The notes: a model not told the origin generated them from the letters alone. Counted from the stretch's first letter, positions 8,513 to 17,660 are shown. The stretch: DNA of 42,275 nucleotides from Acidimicrobiales bacterium (GCA_029242745.1 JAQWTI010000042.1:1-42275); one strand, 5' to 3'. Program-made: numbers and translations.

Positions 8513-9972
8513 TGCCCCGCGACCTGAGCTCCCTGTTTGAACCACGTGGCGTCGTAGTAACCGGTGTATCTAGTCATCCAGGCAAGTTCGGCTTCGTCAC
8601 CCTCCACAACTTGCTCTCTTGTGGATATCAAGGTGAAGTTTTCGCCGTAGGGCGCGAAAACGGAACAGTTCTAGATCAACCAGTCTTGGCGTCTATCGAA
8701 ATGCTGCCCGATGGTGCAGCCGAACTCCTAGTGGTGTGCACCCCAGTGTCAGCTAACGAAGAAATCCTTCGTGCCGCTGCTGCGCGTGGCGTCCGAGCCG
8801 TGTTCGTCGCCGCTGGAGGCTACTCAGAGGCGGGGGACGAAGGCGCAGCGGCTGAGGCCCGTTTAGTCGACGTAGCCAATGAGTTGGACCTTGTGTTGGC
8901 CGGGCCTAATGGACAAGGTATCACCTCTCCCCCCGTGGGCCTATGCGCCCAGATAGTGGCGCCCTTCCCTCCACCCGGCCGAATCGGCGTGGCATCCCAG
9001 TCCGGCAACTTTGTCTCAGCGTTTCAGAACTATTCCAAGCAGACCGAAGTCGGTATCAGCCGTTCTGTTTCAGCCGGTAATGCCGCTGCGACTGGGATCG
9101 CCGACTATCTAGAGTGGTTTGCCGACGACCCGCAGACCACTGTTGGACTTTGCTACCTAGAAGGCCTTACCGCTGGAAGAGAGTTCTTCGAACGAGTACG
9201 CGAAATAACAATGAGGATGCCCGTAGTGGTGGTCAAGGGGGGGGCGACCAGTGGCGGTCAACTAGCAGCGGCATCTCACACTGGAGCGCTTGCTTCAAAC
9301 GACCGGATTTTCGACGGTATGGCTCAGCAGGCTGGCATGGTTCGAGCAACTAATATCGAATCCGCCTTTGAAGCTGCAGCAACCTTCGCTACCCAACCCC
9401 TACCGAGTGGTAGCGGTGTTCTGATACTGACAACGGCGGGCGGTTGGGGTGTCGTGACAGCTGACGCGGTAACCGCCCACCGGGACCTGACACTTGTACC
9501 TCTACCAGACGACCTATTAACAGCAATAGACAAGATGCTCCCACCGAGATGGAGCCGAAATAATCCTGTGGATCTGGCCGCCGGTGAGACACGTGACACC
9601 ATTCCTGAACTTTTAGACATGGTCGCTGGCCATCCGGACATCGATTCAGTCGTGCAACTAGGTCTAGGAATTCAAGGCAACACCGCCGCCATGACGCGTC
9701 GTGGACCGTTCTATCCCGGCCACGGCCTAGAACGCATCGTGGGCTTCCATGACCGCCAGGAGCGCCGCTACGCCCAAGCGGCTGCTGCGGCATCCATCAA
9801 CCATCAAAAGCCCGTACTGGTGGCCTCTGAGTTGGCCGTCACGCAGCCCGACAACCCGATGGTCGCAGCGGTTCGTGAAACAGACCGGCTTTGTTATTCC
9901 TCAGCCGACCGGGCCGTAACCGCTCTGGGCTTGCTGGCGCGCTATGCCGCTTGGCGCCGGGCCCGCCTCTGA
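8512..9972 (+). CDS. CoA-binding/succinyl-CoA-ligase-like subunit of an ADP-forming acyl-CoA synthetase
   Basis: Protein of 486 residues. Domain order: CoA-binding Rossmann domain (about residues 5-135, LFEPRGVVVTGVSSHPGKFG), then succinyl-CoA-synthetase-like domains. The phospho-histidine loop is AASHTGALASND near residue 260, where the active-site His would carry phosphate between ATP and acyl group. It overlaps the ATP-grasp gene by TGATG, as expected for two parts of one enzyme. It is the last gene of the run that starts at 361, followed by a 213-base gap to a convergent gene. The acyl substrate is unknown; the operon suggests a carboxylic acid formed from an imported nucleoside-like compound. 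Confidence 0.88.
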   Translation: MPRDLSSLFEPRGVVVTGVSSHPGKFGFVTLHNLLSCGYQGEVFAVGRENGTVLDQPVLASIEMLPDGAAELLVVCTPVSANEEILRAAAARGVRAVFVAAGGYSEAGDEGAAAEARLVDVANELDLVLAGPNGQGITSPPVGLCAQIVAPFPPPGRIGVASQSGNFVSAFQNYSKQTEVGISRSVSAGNAAATGIADYLEWFADDPQTTVGLCYLEGLTAGREFFERVREITMRMPVVVVKGGATSGGQLAAASHTGALASNDRIFDGMAQQAGMVRATNIESAFEAAATFATQPLPSGSGVLILTTAGGWGVVTADAVTAHRDLTLVPLPDDLLTAIDKMLPPRWSRNNPVDLAAGETRDTIPELLDMVAGHPDIDSVVQLGLGIQGNTAAMTRRGPFYPGHGLERIVGFHDRQERRYAQAAAAASINHQKPVLVASELAVTQPDNPMVAAVRETDRLCYSSADRAVTALGLLARYAAWRRARL

Positions 9973-10166
9973 CCTGGGTGATCACGCGCTAGCCCTGAAC
10001 TACAAGGCAGACGACCACGGAAGGAATCGTCGGACCCTGGAATCAGCAGAGACATCGTCATCTCGTCAGGGTCGGACTGAACTTCCCTAAGGCCGCTCCA
10101 ACTAGCACCCCAACATTTCTCACCAGGACCGAGTGCAGTCCAGCAAAGTGGACAGCGACTAGACAA
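9942..10166 (-). CDS. Possible small cysteine-containing protein (uncertain)
   Basis: Open frame of 74 codons from TTG 10166, 19 bases after the stop of the winged-helix gene on the same strand and running 31 bases into the convergent acyl-CoA synthetase gene. The N-terminal part reads RCPLCWTALGPGEKCWG, a C-x2-C-x10-C pattern reminiscent of half a zinc ribbon; the remainder is not recognisable. There is no ATG or GTG and only a weak GGA upstream. It could equally be non-coding spacer, so it is given low confidence. It covers most of the 9973-10185 gap, in which nothing else was seen. Confidence 0.2.
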   Translation of the reverse strand: MSSRCPLCWTALGPGEKCWGASWSGLREVQSDPDEMTMSLLIPGSDDSFRGRLPCSSGLARDHPGQRRARRQAA

Positions 10167-10185
10167 CCGATCCAGACGAAGAGAA

Positions 10186-11379
10186 TCAGCGGCGCGCAGA
10201 CCGTAAAGCCGAAGCGAGATTCCCCCGCTCTCCTATATCAACACCATCCATACCGAGAAACTCTGCGAGACGATCCAACTCGACCGAGAGTTCGGTGGCG
10301 ACGTGTTCGCGATCAACGTCGGCCTCAGCGAAGACCCCTCTAGCCATCAAGCGCCTTGCCTGTCGATCAGCTTTGACATCTACCCGACCGACCAACTGGT
10401 CGCCCAACAGAAACGGCAACACGTAATAGCCGTACTCCCGCTTGGGTTGGGGAACGTAGATCTCTATTCGATATCGGAACCCAAACAGCCGCTCTGCGCG
10501 GGGTCGGAACCACACCACCGGATCAAACGGTGAGAGTAAGGCTCGTGCTCGTACTGTTTGAGGACACACGGCATCAGGATGCAGGAACGCTGGATCTTGC
10601 CAGCCTTCGACTGATGCTGCCACCAGGCGACCGGACTCGACCAACTCGGACAGGGGTAATCGAACATCACGTGTTTTGATGCGGAAGTAGTCGGCGAGAT
10701 CAGCAGCCGTACCCACTCCACAACAACGTGCTGCTATCTCAAGTAAATCCTGTTTGGCCTCACCTTCAGACGGGCTGGGGAGCGCCCTGATACCAGGCGG
10801 CACGATTCCAGCAAATGTCTCATAGGTGCGCTCAAAGGTCCCGGTACGTCGACTGCCAACTTCACCTATGCGAAACAGCCAATCCATAGCCCGCTTACCG
10901 TCTGACCGGCCATCCCACCATGACCCTTCACGTGGTCGAGGATCGCTGAGATCACCTGCGGCAATTGGGCCATTCACTCGCACCTCATTGAGTACCGCCA
11001 TCACATACTCAGCATCCTCACTAGCCATTCTGGCCAGCTCGGGCCATGTCTGGCCAGACCTAGCCAGATCCTTAAACCATCGCAGAATAGGCTCAAGATC
11101 TACAGGGACAACGGAGGCCTCGTGGGACCAAGTCTCAAATAACTCGCCAGACTTCCAGAGCCAAATATCGAGACGATCTCGGTCATAAACACCGAGTCGG
11201 CTGTAGACGGGCAGGTAGTGAGATCGACATACGACCTGCACCGAATCGAGTTGCAGCAAACCAATCCGACTCATAACGCGCCGGAAGTGACGGACGTCAA
11301 CCCGCCCAGTTGGCTGCGGGTCGCAGAACCCCTGTGCGTACAGAGCGACGCGCCGAGCACCCGAAGCGCTGAGGGACAC
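10186..11379 (-). CDS. Winged-helix DNA-binding protein of the YcaQ/AlkX family (DUF1006, HTH_42)
   Basis: Protein of 397 residues, the usual size for the family whose E. coli member is a DNA glycosylase acting on interstrand crosslinks. Recognisable stretches are the N-terminal GLLQLDSVQVVCRSHYLPVYSR, the LWKSGELFETWSHEASVVP segment, and the C-terminal LLSPFDPVVWFRPRAERLFGFRYR block. The catalytic QxQ/QxD motif of characterised members is represented by LLQLDSV near residue 41. GTG 11379 is the start, 11 bases after the crotonase stop on the same strand. A role in repair of alkylated or crosslinked DNA follows from the family; nothing else in the window supports it. Confidence 0.85.
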   Translation of the reverse strand: MSLSASGARRVALYAQGFCDPQPTGRVDVRHFRRVMSRIGLLQLDSVQVVCRSHYLPVYSRLGVYDRDRLDIWLWKSGELFETWSHEASVVPVDLEPILRWFKDLARSGQTWPELARMASEDAEYVMAVLNEVRVNGPIAAGDLSDPRPREGSWWDGRSDGKRAMDWLFRIGEVGSRRTGTFERTYETFAGIVPPGIRALPSPSEGEAKQDLLEIAARCCGVGTAADLADYFRIKTRDVRLPLSELVESGRLVAASVEGWQDPAFLHPDAVCPQTVRARALLSPFDPVVWFRPRAERLFGFRYRIEIYVPQPKREYGYYVLPFLLGDQLVGRVDVKADRQARRLMARGVFAEADVDREHVATELSVELDRLAEFLGMDGVDIGERGNLASALRSARR

Positions 11380-11390
11380 CGGTAGGGAGA

Positions 11391-12245
11391 TCAGACGCCG
11401 TTTCCGACCCCGCCGCTAAAGGGCAACAGGTCATCAAATTTGCTGTCACGTTCCTCAGCTTTTGCGGCAAAAGCCTCAGCCATATCTGAAGGCTGGAACA
11501 TTCCGGCCTGCCAGGTAGCGATGTAGTCCAACGAATCAGCTGTCGAATGGTCGCGACTGTAGGTAATCATCTCTTTTGAGCCGTAGACGGCCAATGGTGG
11601 TTTAGCCGCAATTGCCCTTGCAATCTCATGAACCCCAGATAACAGGGCGTCATGGTCGGCAAACACTTCGTTGACTAGGCCAACTGACTTCGCCTCGTCA
11701 GCCAGCATCCGTCGGCCCGTGTAGGCCAACTCCCGACAGACGCCCTCAGGGATGAGTTTGGGTAGTCGCTGCAAAGTACCCACATCAGCGGTCATACCAA
11801 TGTTGATTTCTTGGATGCAGAAAAAGGCCTCAGCCGAGGCATAGCGCATGTCACACGCCGTAACCATGTCCACGGCTCCACCAATGCATCCACCTTGGAT
11901 GGCGGCCAGCACAGGCATCCGTGTTCTCTCGAGGACCGAGAACGTTTCTTGGAGGTGCAGCACGTTAGATCGCATATTGGCCCGAACCTGACCTTGGGGA
12001 GCACTTTTATCTGGACGCTCCACACCTGTGAACACTGCCAGATCCATACCAGCTGAGAAATGTCGGCCGGTAGAGGCCAAGACCACTACACGGACCTCAC
12101 CGGTGGCGTCCAACTCCCTTACAAGAATTGGGAGTTCATCCCAGAAAGCCGGCACCATGGTGTTGAGTTGGTCCCCGCGACTGAGGGTCACCGTGGCTAC
12201 GCCACTGTCATACTTGATGTCGAAACAGGTATACCCATCGCTCAT
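11391..12245 (-). CDS. Crotonase-family protein, probable delta(3,5)-delta(2,4)-dienoyl-CoA isomerase
   Basis: Enoyl-CoA hydratase/isomerase fold, 284 residues from ATG 12245. The oxyanion-hole segments are HFSAGMDL and GGCIGGAVDMV. Three acidic residues match the isomerase ECH1 rather than classical hydratase: Asp in GGAVDMVTACD, Glu in IQEINIGM, and Asp in the TADVGTLQRLPK motif, which is nearly diagnostic for dienoyl-CoA isomerases. Such enzymes shift double bonds during beta-oxidation of unsaturated fatty acids. A longer frame up to 12296 exists, but its extra 17 residues look non-homologous. It is followed on the same strand by the AlkX-like gene. Confidence 0.86.
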   Translation of the reverse strand: MSDGYTCFDIKYDSGVATVTLSRGDQLNTMVPAFWDELPILVRELDATGEVRVVVLASTGRHFSAGMDLAVFTGVERPDKSAPQGQVRANMRSNVLHLQETFSVLERTRMPVLAAIQGGCIGGAVDMVTACDMRYASAEAFFCIQEINIGMTADVGTLQRLPKLIPEGVCRELAYTGRRMLADEAKSVGLVNEVFADHDALLSGVHEIARAIAAKPPLAVYGSKEMITYSRDHSTADSLDYIATWQAGMFQPSDMAEAFAAKAEERDSKFDDLLPFSGGVGNGV

Positions 12246-12314
12246 GCCCAAGACGGTAGACCCCCATTGCGAGGTCCAAGCCATCCGGTGGCCCACTTCA
12301 GAATGATCGCAAAT

Positions 12315-13319
12315 TTAACCCAAGATGGAAGTGGCCACTGACGACAGTAGACGGCCCGGCCGAGCGCCCAAGTGGCTTATCGCCTCTGCCGCAGCAATGC
12401 TGCCCAGCCGGGCGGCATGGGGCAGATCAGCGCCGCGGCTCAGTCCAAACAGGACTCCCGCTGCGTAGAGATCGCCAGCACCTGTGGTGTCCACCACCGC
12501 TTCGAACTCATCTGCCTCTATCCGGATGCGATCCCTACCGGCAACCACCATCGACCCGTGCTTTCCCAGGGTCACGAAGGCGAGGTCGACCTCGGACGCC
12601 ACCGCGTCGGCTGCCTGATCTACCTCATCAACCTCAAACAGTGAACAGATCTCTGACGCGTTGGCAAACACCACATCTACCCGATCGGCCAACAGCTCCA
12701 ACCACTCCTCGCGATGGCGCTCCACACAGAACCCGTCAGACAAGGTGAGAGACACTGTCCGCCTAGCGGCGTGGGCCACGTCCATTGCATGTCGGATAGC
12801 CCCCTTAGCCTCCTCCGTGTCCCAGAGGTACCCCTCGCAGTAGAGGTGCGCGGCCGAGGCCACCAAGTCGTCGTCTATCTCTTTGACTGTCAAATGGGCC
12901 GAAATCCCAAGATAGGTATTCATGGTCCGCTGGGCATCGGGGGTGACCTGAATAAGACATCTGGCCGTCGGCTCGGCACCGCCTACCCCAGGAACACCAA
13001 AGTCGACACCCACATGGCGCATCTCGCGACGAAACACCTCTCCTAAGAAGTCGTCCGCCACCTTGCCTATGTACGCCGCCCTGCCACCGAATGAGGCAAC
13101 CCCCACCATGGTGTTGGCCGCAGATCCACCTGATTCCTCCAACCCTGGAGGCATCGCTGCATAGAGTTCCACAGCTCGCTCAGTGTCAACGAGTGTCATT
13201 CCACCTTTGGATAGGCCATGCCGGCCAATGAAGTCATCATCAACTTCAGCCAGCACATCAACAATGGCATTACCCACGCCAACAACGTCCAGTGTGTTTT
13301 CTACCTGGTTAGTGGCCAC
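12315..13319 (-). CDS. PfkB-family carbohydrate kinase, adenosine-kinase-like
   Basis: Ribokinase-fold kinase, 334 residues. The N-terminal motif is DVVGVGNAIVDVLAEVDD, the substrate-binding segment is ESGGSAANTMVGVASFGG, and the C-terminal PfkB signature with the catalytic base is DTTGAGDLYAAGVL (Asp of GAGD). The overall pattern resembles the adenosine kinase and sugar kinase branch common in alphaproteobacteria and actinobacteria, so adenosine or another nucleoside is a reasonable substrate, supported loosely by the adenosine deaminase locus in the same window. The start is GTG 13319 with GGGAGG four bases upstream, back to back with the aminopeptidase gene. Confidence 0.87.
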   Translation of the reverse strand: MATNQVENTLDVVGVGNAIVDVLAEVDDDFIGRHGLSKGGMTLVDTERAVELYAAMPPGLEESGGSAANTMVGVASFGGRAAYIGKVADDFLGEVFRREMRHVGVDFGVPGVGGAEPTARCLIQVTPDAQRTMNTYLGISAHLTVKEIDDDLVASAAHLYCEGYLWDTEEAKGAIRHAMDVAHAARRTVSLTLSDGFCVERHREEWLELLADRVDVVFANASEICSLFEVDEVDQAADAVASEVDLAFVTLGKHGSMVVAGRDRIRIEADEFEAVVDTTGAGDLYAAGVLFGLSRGADLPHAARLGSIAAAEAISHLGARPGRLLSSVATSILG

Positions 13320-13321
13320 AG

Positions 13322-13342
13322 GCCCTCCCGGTCGCGGAGGGC
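13322..13342. promoter_or_regulatory. Inverted repeat formed by two back-to-back Shine-Dalgarno sites
   Basis: Bases 13322-13328 (GCCCTCC) and 13336-13342 (GGAGGGC) are exact reverse complements with a 7-base spacer. The right arm is the Shine-Dalgarno of the aminopeptidase gene (TTG 13346) and the left arm, read on the minus strand, that of the kinase gene (GTG 13319), each about four bases from its start. Only 26 bases separate the two start codons. Confidence 0.6.
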
Positions 13343-13345
13343 ACT

Positions 13346-15922
13346 TTGGCCCGCTGTCCTAACATCATGCCTGCTAACGATCAGAGATTAGATACTGGCC
13401 GACGACTGACCGGTACGGTGCGACAGGTGACCCACCCTCATGGCCAAACAGGCCGACTCCCAAGGACAGCAATTCCCCACCACTACGCCCTTGAGATCTG
13501 CCCAGACCTCGAACATGGTACGTTCACCGGCACCGTCACTATCGATGCAGAAGTGGTCGAGGCGTCTGAAGTCGTGATCCTCAACGCTGCTGATCTCACG
13601 GTACTGTCAGCAATTGCGGTTACGGGTGGCGTCGGAGACGACTTCACAGTGTTGCTGGACGCTGAGGCAGAGCAGGTTGTGCTCAGCGGACTCTCTCTGT
13701 CCGTTGGACCAATTCAACTAGTTCTCAGCTTCGCTGGGGTTTTGAACGACCAACTGCGGGGCTTCTATCGGAGCACACTTGTACTTGATGGCGAAGAGTG
13801 CTCCATCGCTACCACTCAGTTTCAGTCCACTGACGCTCGCCGCGCATTTCCATGCTTTGACGAGCCCGACCTGAAGGCCACCTTCGCTATCTCTCTCGTT
13901 GTCGACTCAGGACTGCTGGCCATTTCCAATGGTTCTGAGGTGTCCCGTACAGCAATCGGTAATGGAACTGACCGGGTGGTATTCGCCGACACGATCCCTC
14001 TCTCCACCTACCTAGTGGCATTCGTAGTTGGTCCACTGCACGCGACCGAACCCGTTTACGTCGACGGAGTACCAGTGCGGATAATCCACTCTCCAGGGAA
14101 GGCCGACCAGACCGCATTCGCTCTTGAAGTTGCCGCCCACTCTCTGCGCTGGCTCGCCAACTGGTACGACATTGCCGTCCCGGGTGCCAAAGTCGACCTG
14201 GTGGCCTTACCTGACTTCGCTTTTGGCGCTATGGAAAATCTCGGGTGCATCACATTTCGCGAAGTTCTACTGCTAGTGGACCCACAGACCGCCGACCAGC
14301 GTGAATTGGAGAGCGTGGCCGCCGTGCTCAGCCATGAACTCGCTCATCTGTGGTTCGGTGATCTAGTGACGATGCGTTGGTGGAACGGCATATGGCTGAA
14401 CGAAGCTTTTGCCACATTTATGGAAATGAAAGCCGTTGAGACATTCCGGCCCGATTGGGAGGTGTGGGCCGGGTTCACAGCTGCACGCGCGGCAGCTATG
14501 GATATAGACGCTCTGGCTGCCAGTCGGCCTATCGAGTACCCAGTGATAACTCCAGCTGATGCTGAATCCATGTTTGATCTACTTACGTACGAAAAGGGTG
14601 CGGCAGTCGTACGCATGTTGGAACAGTTTTTGGGCGAGGAGGTATTCCAGGAGGGCGTTCGCCGCTACCTGACCACCAACCTTTATGGAAATACCGATAA
14701 TGGTGACCTTTGGACTGCTCTCGAAGAGACCTCAGGCCAGCCAGTGGGAGACCTCATGGAGAACTGGATATTCCGCTCTGGTTTTCCCATCATCGAGGCC
14801 GTCTCATCGACCAATGGCTCCAGTTGGACTTTTTCCCAGCAACCATTTCGCTACCTCACCCCCGACGACGCAAAGACCTCTATCTGGCAGGTACCAATTC
14901 GAGTTCGGACTGCGGGCGGGGAACAACGTGCTCTGCTGGGCGCCGACCCCATAACTCTTAGGTTCGATGAGCCGCTATTGAGCATGAATGCTGGGGCTAC
15001 CGGCTTCTACCGCAGCATCGGCTTGGATGAGGTTGAGCCTTCAGTCTTAACTCACGTAGAGCGTGCGGCGGCACTTGACGATCAGTGGGCCATCACCTTG
15101 GCCGACCTTGCTGCTCCCAATTCCTTCATCACCTTCGCTCGGACCTTTACCGACCGGCCGGGTGGCGAGTCCGACCTAGCGGTCTGGCAGGCCATTCTGC
15201 GTAGTCTTTCGACTATCGACCTGGTAGCCCCGGAGCGCCACCAGCAAACTGTCGAGGACGCCACTGGTCTTCTGGCAGAGATCGTTGCGCGCCTCGGGTG
15301 GAACCCCAAAACTGGTGAGGACGATCGGACCCGCCAGCTACGTGGATCGGTCCTCGTCGCCGCAGCCCTGTACGGCGACGACGTCGAGGTAATCGCCGAA
15401 GCTCAACGGCGATGGGCTAACCCAGACCCCGCTAGCGATCCTGCCGTAACAGCTGCGGTGGTCTCAATCGTGGCATCTTTTGGCAATGGTGCAATCCGAG
15501 ATGAGTGTCGGCGTCGAGCCGATGAAGCGACCACCGCTCAGGAAGAGCAACGGCATTTGCGGGCACTGGCACTCTTCCCTGGCAATGCAGAAGTCAGCGT
15601 CCTCCTGGAAGAGTTGCATAGCGGCAAGATCCGCACTCAGGACGCTCCGTTTCTATTTCGCTCAGCTCTAGCCCACCCGACCGCTCGGGCCATAGTGTGG
15701 CGATCGGTTACCGAACGGTGGGACGAACTGACAGGCCGCCTGCCGTCTAACAGCATCCCCCGGATGCTCGAAGGTGTCCGAGCGCTCGTGACCACTGTGA
15801 CCCCAGACGTTGACACATTCCTTGATGCCCATCCGGTGCCCCAGGGGACTCTTATGGTCGCCCAGCATCGCGAACGTCGCTTGGTTAACCAACGGCTACG
15901 GCAACGACTTCTGGTCGAGTGA
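13346..15922 (+). CDS. pepN: M1-family aminopeptidase N
   Basis: Zinc metallo-aminopeptidase of 858 residues, the normal length for actinobacterial PepN. The exopeptidase motif is FGAMENLG, and the zinc site HELAH followed 18 residues later by Glu in LNEAFA gives the HExxH-x18-E pattern. The N-terminal beta domain begins near IPHHYALEICPD; the C-terminal ERAP1-like helical domain covers roughly residues 540-850. There is no signal peptide, so it acts in the cytoplasm in peptide turnover. TTG 13346 has GGAGGG four bases upstream; ATG 13367 is an alternative start without a well-placed Shine-Dalgarno. It is convergent with the lipoprotein gene eight bases downstream. Confidence 0.95.
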   Translation: MARCPNIMPANDQRLDTGRRLTGTVRQVTHPHGQTGRLPRTAIPHHYALEICPDLEHGTFTGTVTIDAEVVEASEVVILNAADLTVLSAIAVTGGVGDDFTVLLDAEAEQVVLSGLSLSVGPIQLVLSFAGVLNDQLRGFYRSTLVLDGEECSIATTQFQSTDARRAFPCFDEPDLKATFAISLVVDSGLLAISNGSEVSRTAIGNGTDRVVFADTIPLSTYLVAFVVGPLHATEPVYVDGVPVRIIHSPGKADQTAFALEVAAHSLRWLANWYDIAVPGAKVDLVALPDFAFGAMENLGCITFREVLLLVDPQTADQRELESVAAVLSHELAHLWFGDLVTMRWWNGIWLNEAFATFMEMKAVETFRPDWEVWAGFTAARAAAMDIDALAASRPIEYPVITPADAESMFDLLTYEKGAAVVRMLEQFLGEEVFQEGVRRYLTTNLYGNTDNGDLWTALEETSGQPVGDLMENWIFRSGFPIIEAVSSTNGSSWTFSQQPFRYLTPDDAKTSIWQVPIRVRTAGGEQRALLGADPITLRFDEPLLSMNAGATGFYRSIGLDEVEPSVLTHVERAAALDDQWAITLADLAAPNSFITFARTFTDRPGGESDLAVWQAILRSLSTIDLVAPERHQQTVEDATGLLAEIVARLGWNPKTGEDDRTRQLRGSVLVAAALYGDDVEVIAEAQRRWANPDPASDPAVTAAVVSIVASFGNGAIRDECRRRADEATTAQEEQRHLRALALFPGNAEVSVLLEELHSGKIRTQDAPFLFRSALAHPTARAIVWRSVTERWDELTGRLPSNSIPRMLEGVRALVTTVTPDVDTFLDAHPVPQGTLMVAQHRERRLVNQRLRQRLLVE

Positions 15923-15930
15923 ACTGGCTG

Positions 15931-16464
15931 TCATTTTTCAGCCGGAGCAGCGTCGAGACGAAAGGCTCCCTCGGAATCGAGCAGAGTGGCGATCAAGGGG
16001 ATCTCTCGTCCGACGGCATCGGTTGCCCTACAGAAAAATTTCTCACCCGCATACGCCACCCGGACGGCTGGTGTGCAGGTCACGGATACGTCCACCCCCG
16101 TATCGACCATCAACCGCTTAGCGGCCCAGCCGGAAAGATCTACCCCGGTAACCACATTCGCTGGAGTTTCGACACGAATTCGCCCATCTAGTGCCGGCCT
16201 GTGCACTATGACCGGCACTTCAGTGCCTGCGACCAATGCTGTGCAACGCACTGCACCCAGACGCCCAGAATCCAGATCCTCACAATTCACTTCTGTCACC
16301 AGAGTGGGGTGGCCAGGCAGCAAAATTGCCGGAACTTGCTGCTCCACTTCGCCAACGTTCATCGTCATCGTCATCGACCCATCCCCTCCACAAGCCGCAC
16401 CAACAAGGGCAACGGTCAGGGTGGTTAATCCCACTCGGCAGCGAATGCGAGAGCCTCGTCCCAC
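15931..16464 (-). CDS. Secreted lipoprotein with two DUF4333-like repeats
   Basis: Protein of 177 residues with an arginine-rich N-terminus, a hydrophobic stretch TTLTVALVGAAC and GGD after the cysteine, consistent with a lipoprotein signal although the residue at -3 is Gly. Two repeats follow, each with one cysteine pair: VNCEDLDSGRLGAVRCTA and VTCTPAVRVAYAGEKFFCRA, each ending in a short beta hairpin. This resembles the actinobacterial DUF4333 domain, whose function is unknown. GTG 16464 overlaps the end of the reductase gene by 40 bases; GTG 16434 is an alternative but would shorten the signal peptide. It is convergent with pepN. Confidence 0.7.
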   Translation of the reverse strand: MGRGSRIRCRVGLTTLTVALVGAACGGDGSMTMTMNVGEVEQQVPAILLPGHPTLVTEVNCEDLDSGRLGAVRCTALVAGTEVPVIVHRPALDGRIRVETPANVVTGVDLSGWAAKRLMVDTGVDVSVTCTPAVRVAYAGEKFFCRATDAVGREIPLIATLLDSEGAFRLDAAPAEK

Positions 16465-17657
16465 GAAACATCCTGTTCTAGTAGACCCTTGGACTGCATC
16501 ACATGTCTGGGCCTATTCATGCCTAGCGCCCCAAGAAAGCGGCCTTCATGCCCATAGAAGGCCACGAAGCGGTGCTCGTCGACGGAGCCAGTCATAACCC
16601 GGACATCTGCATCAGGACTACTGCGGCCAGCTAATTGGACCTTGCGATCGTACTGATCGCTCCAGAACCAAGGTACGGGATTGAACGGCTGGGCCTCCTC
16701 ATCGGTCTGCAAGAGTCGACGGGCAGCGTGAGCCCCTTGCTGGACGGCGTTGTCCCAATGTTCCACCCTCATTGACTCGCCATAGCGGACGTTGAACCAA
16801 CGGGCTACATCACCGGCAGCGACCACATTCGGAGCCGCCAAGCAGGTCGCATCGCATACCACCCCATCGACCAAGTCCAGACCTGAGCCCTCCATCCAAT
16901 CCACGTTGGGAATAACGCCGATGCCGGCTACCAGCAAGTCTGCGGAAACCTCGGTTCCATCGACTAAACGCACACCGACCACTCGGTCACCCCCACTCCG
17001 GGTCGGGGCCGTCAGAACCTCATCTACTCCAACTCCGGTCCGCAAATCCACACCATGACTGCGATGCAAATCAGCTAGCACCATTCCCATTTCTTGTCCA
17101 AGAACACGACTAAACGGCGCTTCTAGGGCCTCCACCATGGTCACCAACATCCCACTATTTACCGCCGTGGCTGCGACCTCGGCACCAACAAATCCAGCAC
17201 CCACCACAACCATCTGCTCAGCTCCGTCTTGTAGGGCTGTTCGAATGGCCTCAGCGTCGTCGAGCGTTCGAAGAGTGTGCACCCCCATCACACCATCAGT
17301 ACTCGGCAGTGTTCGGCAGCGCGCACCGGTAGCAAGAATTAATCCGTCGTAAGATTCGCTTACTCCATTGACTTCCAAAAGTTGGGAGGCCACATCTAAC
17401 CCTGTGGCTCGCTGCCCTAAACGGAGGTCCAGGTCCAGAGCGTCCAACTTGTCGACATCACCTAGGGCAAGTTGGTCCCGCCTGACGTCGCCGGCCAGAT
17501 ACTTCTTGGAGAGTGGAGGTCGGTCGTAGGGCTCATGCTGTTCGTCGCCAACGAGGCTGATAAGCCCTTCAAAACCGTCTCTACGCAGAGTTTCAGCAGC
17601 CCAGTAGCCCGCTAGAGAAGCTCCGACAATTGTGATCCGCTCCCGTAGCAGAGTCAC
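16425..17657 (-). CDS. FAD-dependent ferredoxin reductase (NAD(P)H:ferredoxin oxidoreductase)
   Basis: Pyridine-nucleotide-disulfide-type flavoprotein of about 410 residues, the length of reductases that feed cytochrome P450 or Rieske oxygenase ferredoxins. The FAD-binding motif is IVGASLAGYWAAE, the NAD(P)H motif is VVVGAGFVGAEVA, the second FAD motif is NVVAAGDVAR, and there is a C-terminal reductase domain beginning at VPWFWSDQYD. It takes electrons from NAD(P)H and passes them to the ferredoxin encoded directly upstream. The start is GTG 17657 with AGGA about eight bases upstream; TTG 17660, directly after the ferredoxin stop, is the alternative. No oxygenase partner is adjacent. Confidence 0.9.
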   Translation of the reverse strand: MTLLRERITIVGASLAGYWAAETLRRDGFEGLISLVGDEQHEPYDRPPLSKKYLAGDVRRDQLALGDVDKLDALDLDLRLGQRATGLDVASQLLEVNGVSESYDGLILATGARCRTLPSTDGVMGVHTLRTLDDAEAIRTALQDGAEQMVVVGAGFVGAEVAATAVNSGMLVTMVEALEAPFSRVLGQEMGMVLADLHRSHGVDLRTGVGVDEVLTAPTRSGGDRVVGVRLVDGTEVSADLLVAGIGVIPNVDWMEGSGLDLVDGVVCDATCLAAPNVVAAGDVARWFNVRYGESMRVEHWDNAVQQGAHAARRLLQTDEEAQPFNPVPWFWSDQYDRKVQLAGRSSPDADVRVMTGSVDEHRFVAFYGHEGRFLGALGMNRPRHVMQSKGLLEQDVSWDEALAFAAEWD

Positions 17658-17660
17658 CAA

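Noticed and set aside
7837-8631. 264-codon minus-strand frame opposite the ATP-grasp gene
   Set aside because: Ser/Arg/Thr-rich shadow with no domain character; the plus-strand genes here are well supported.
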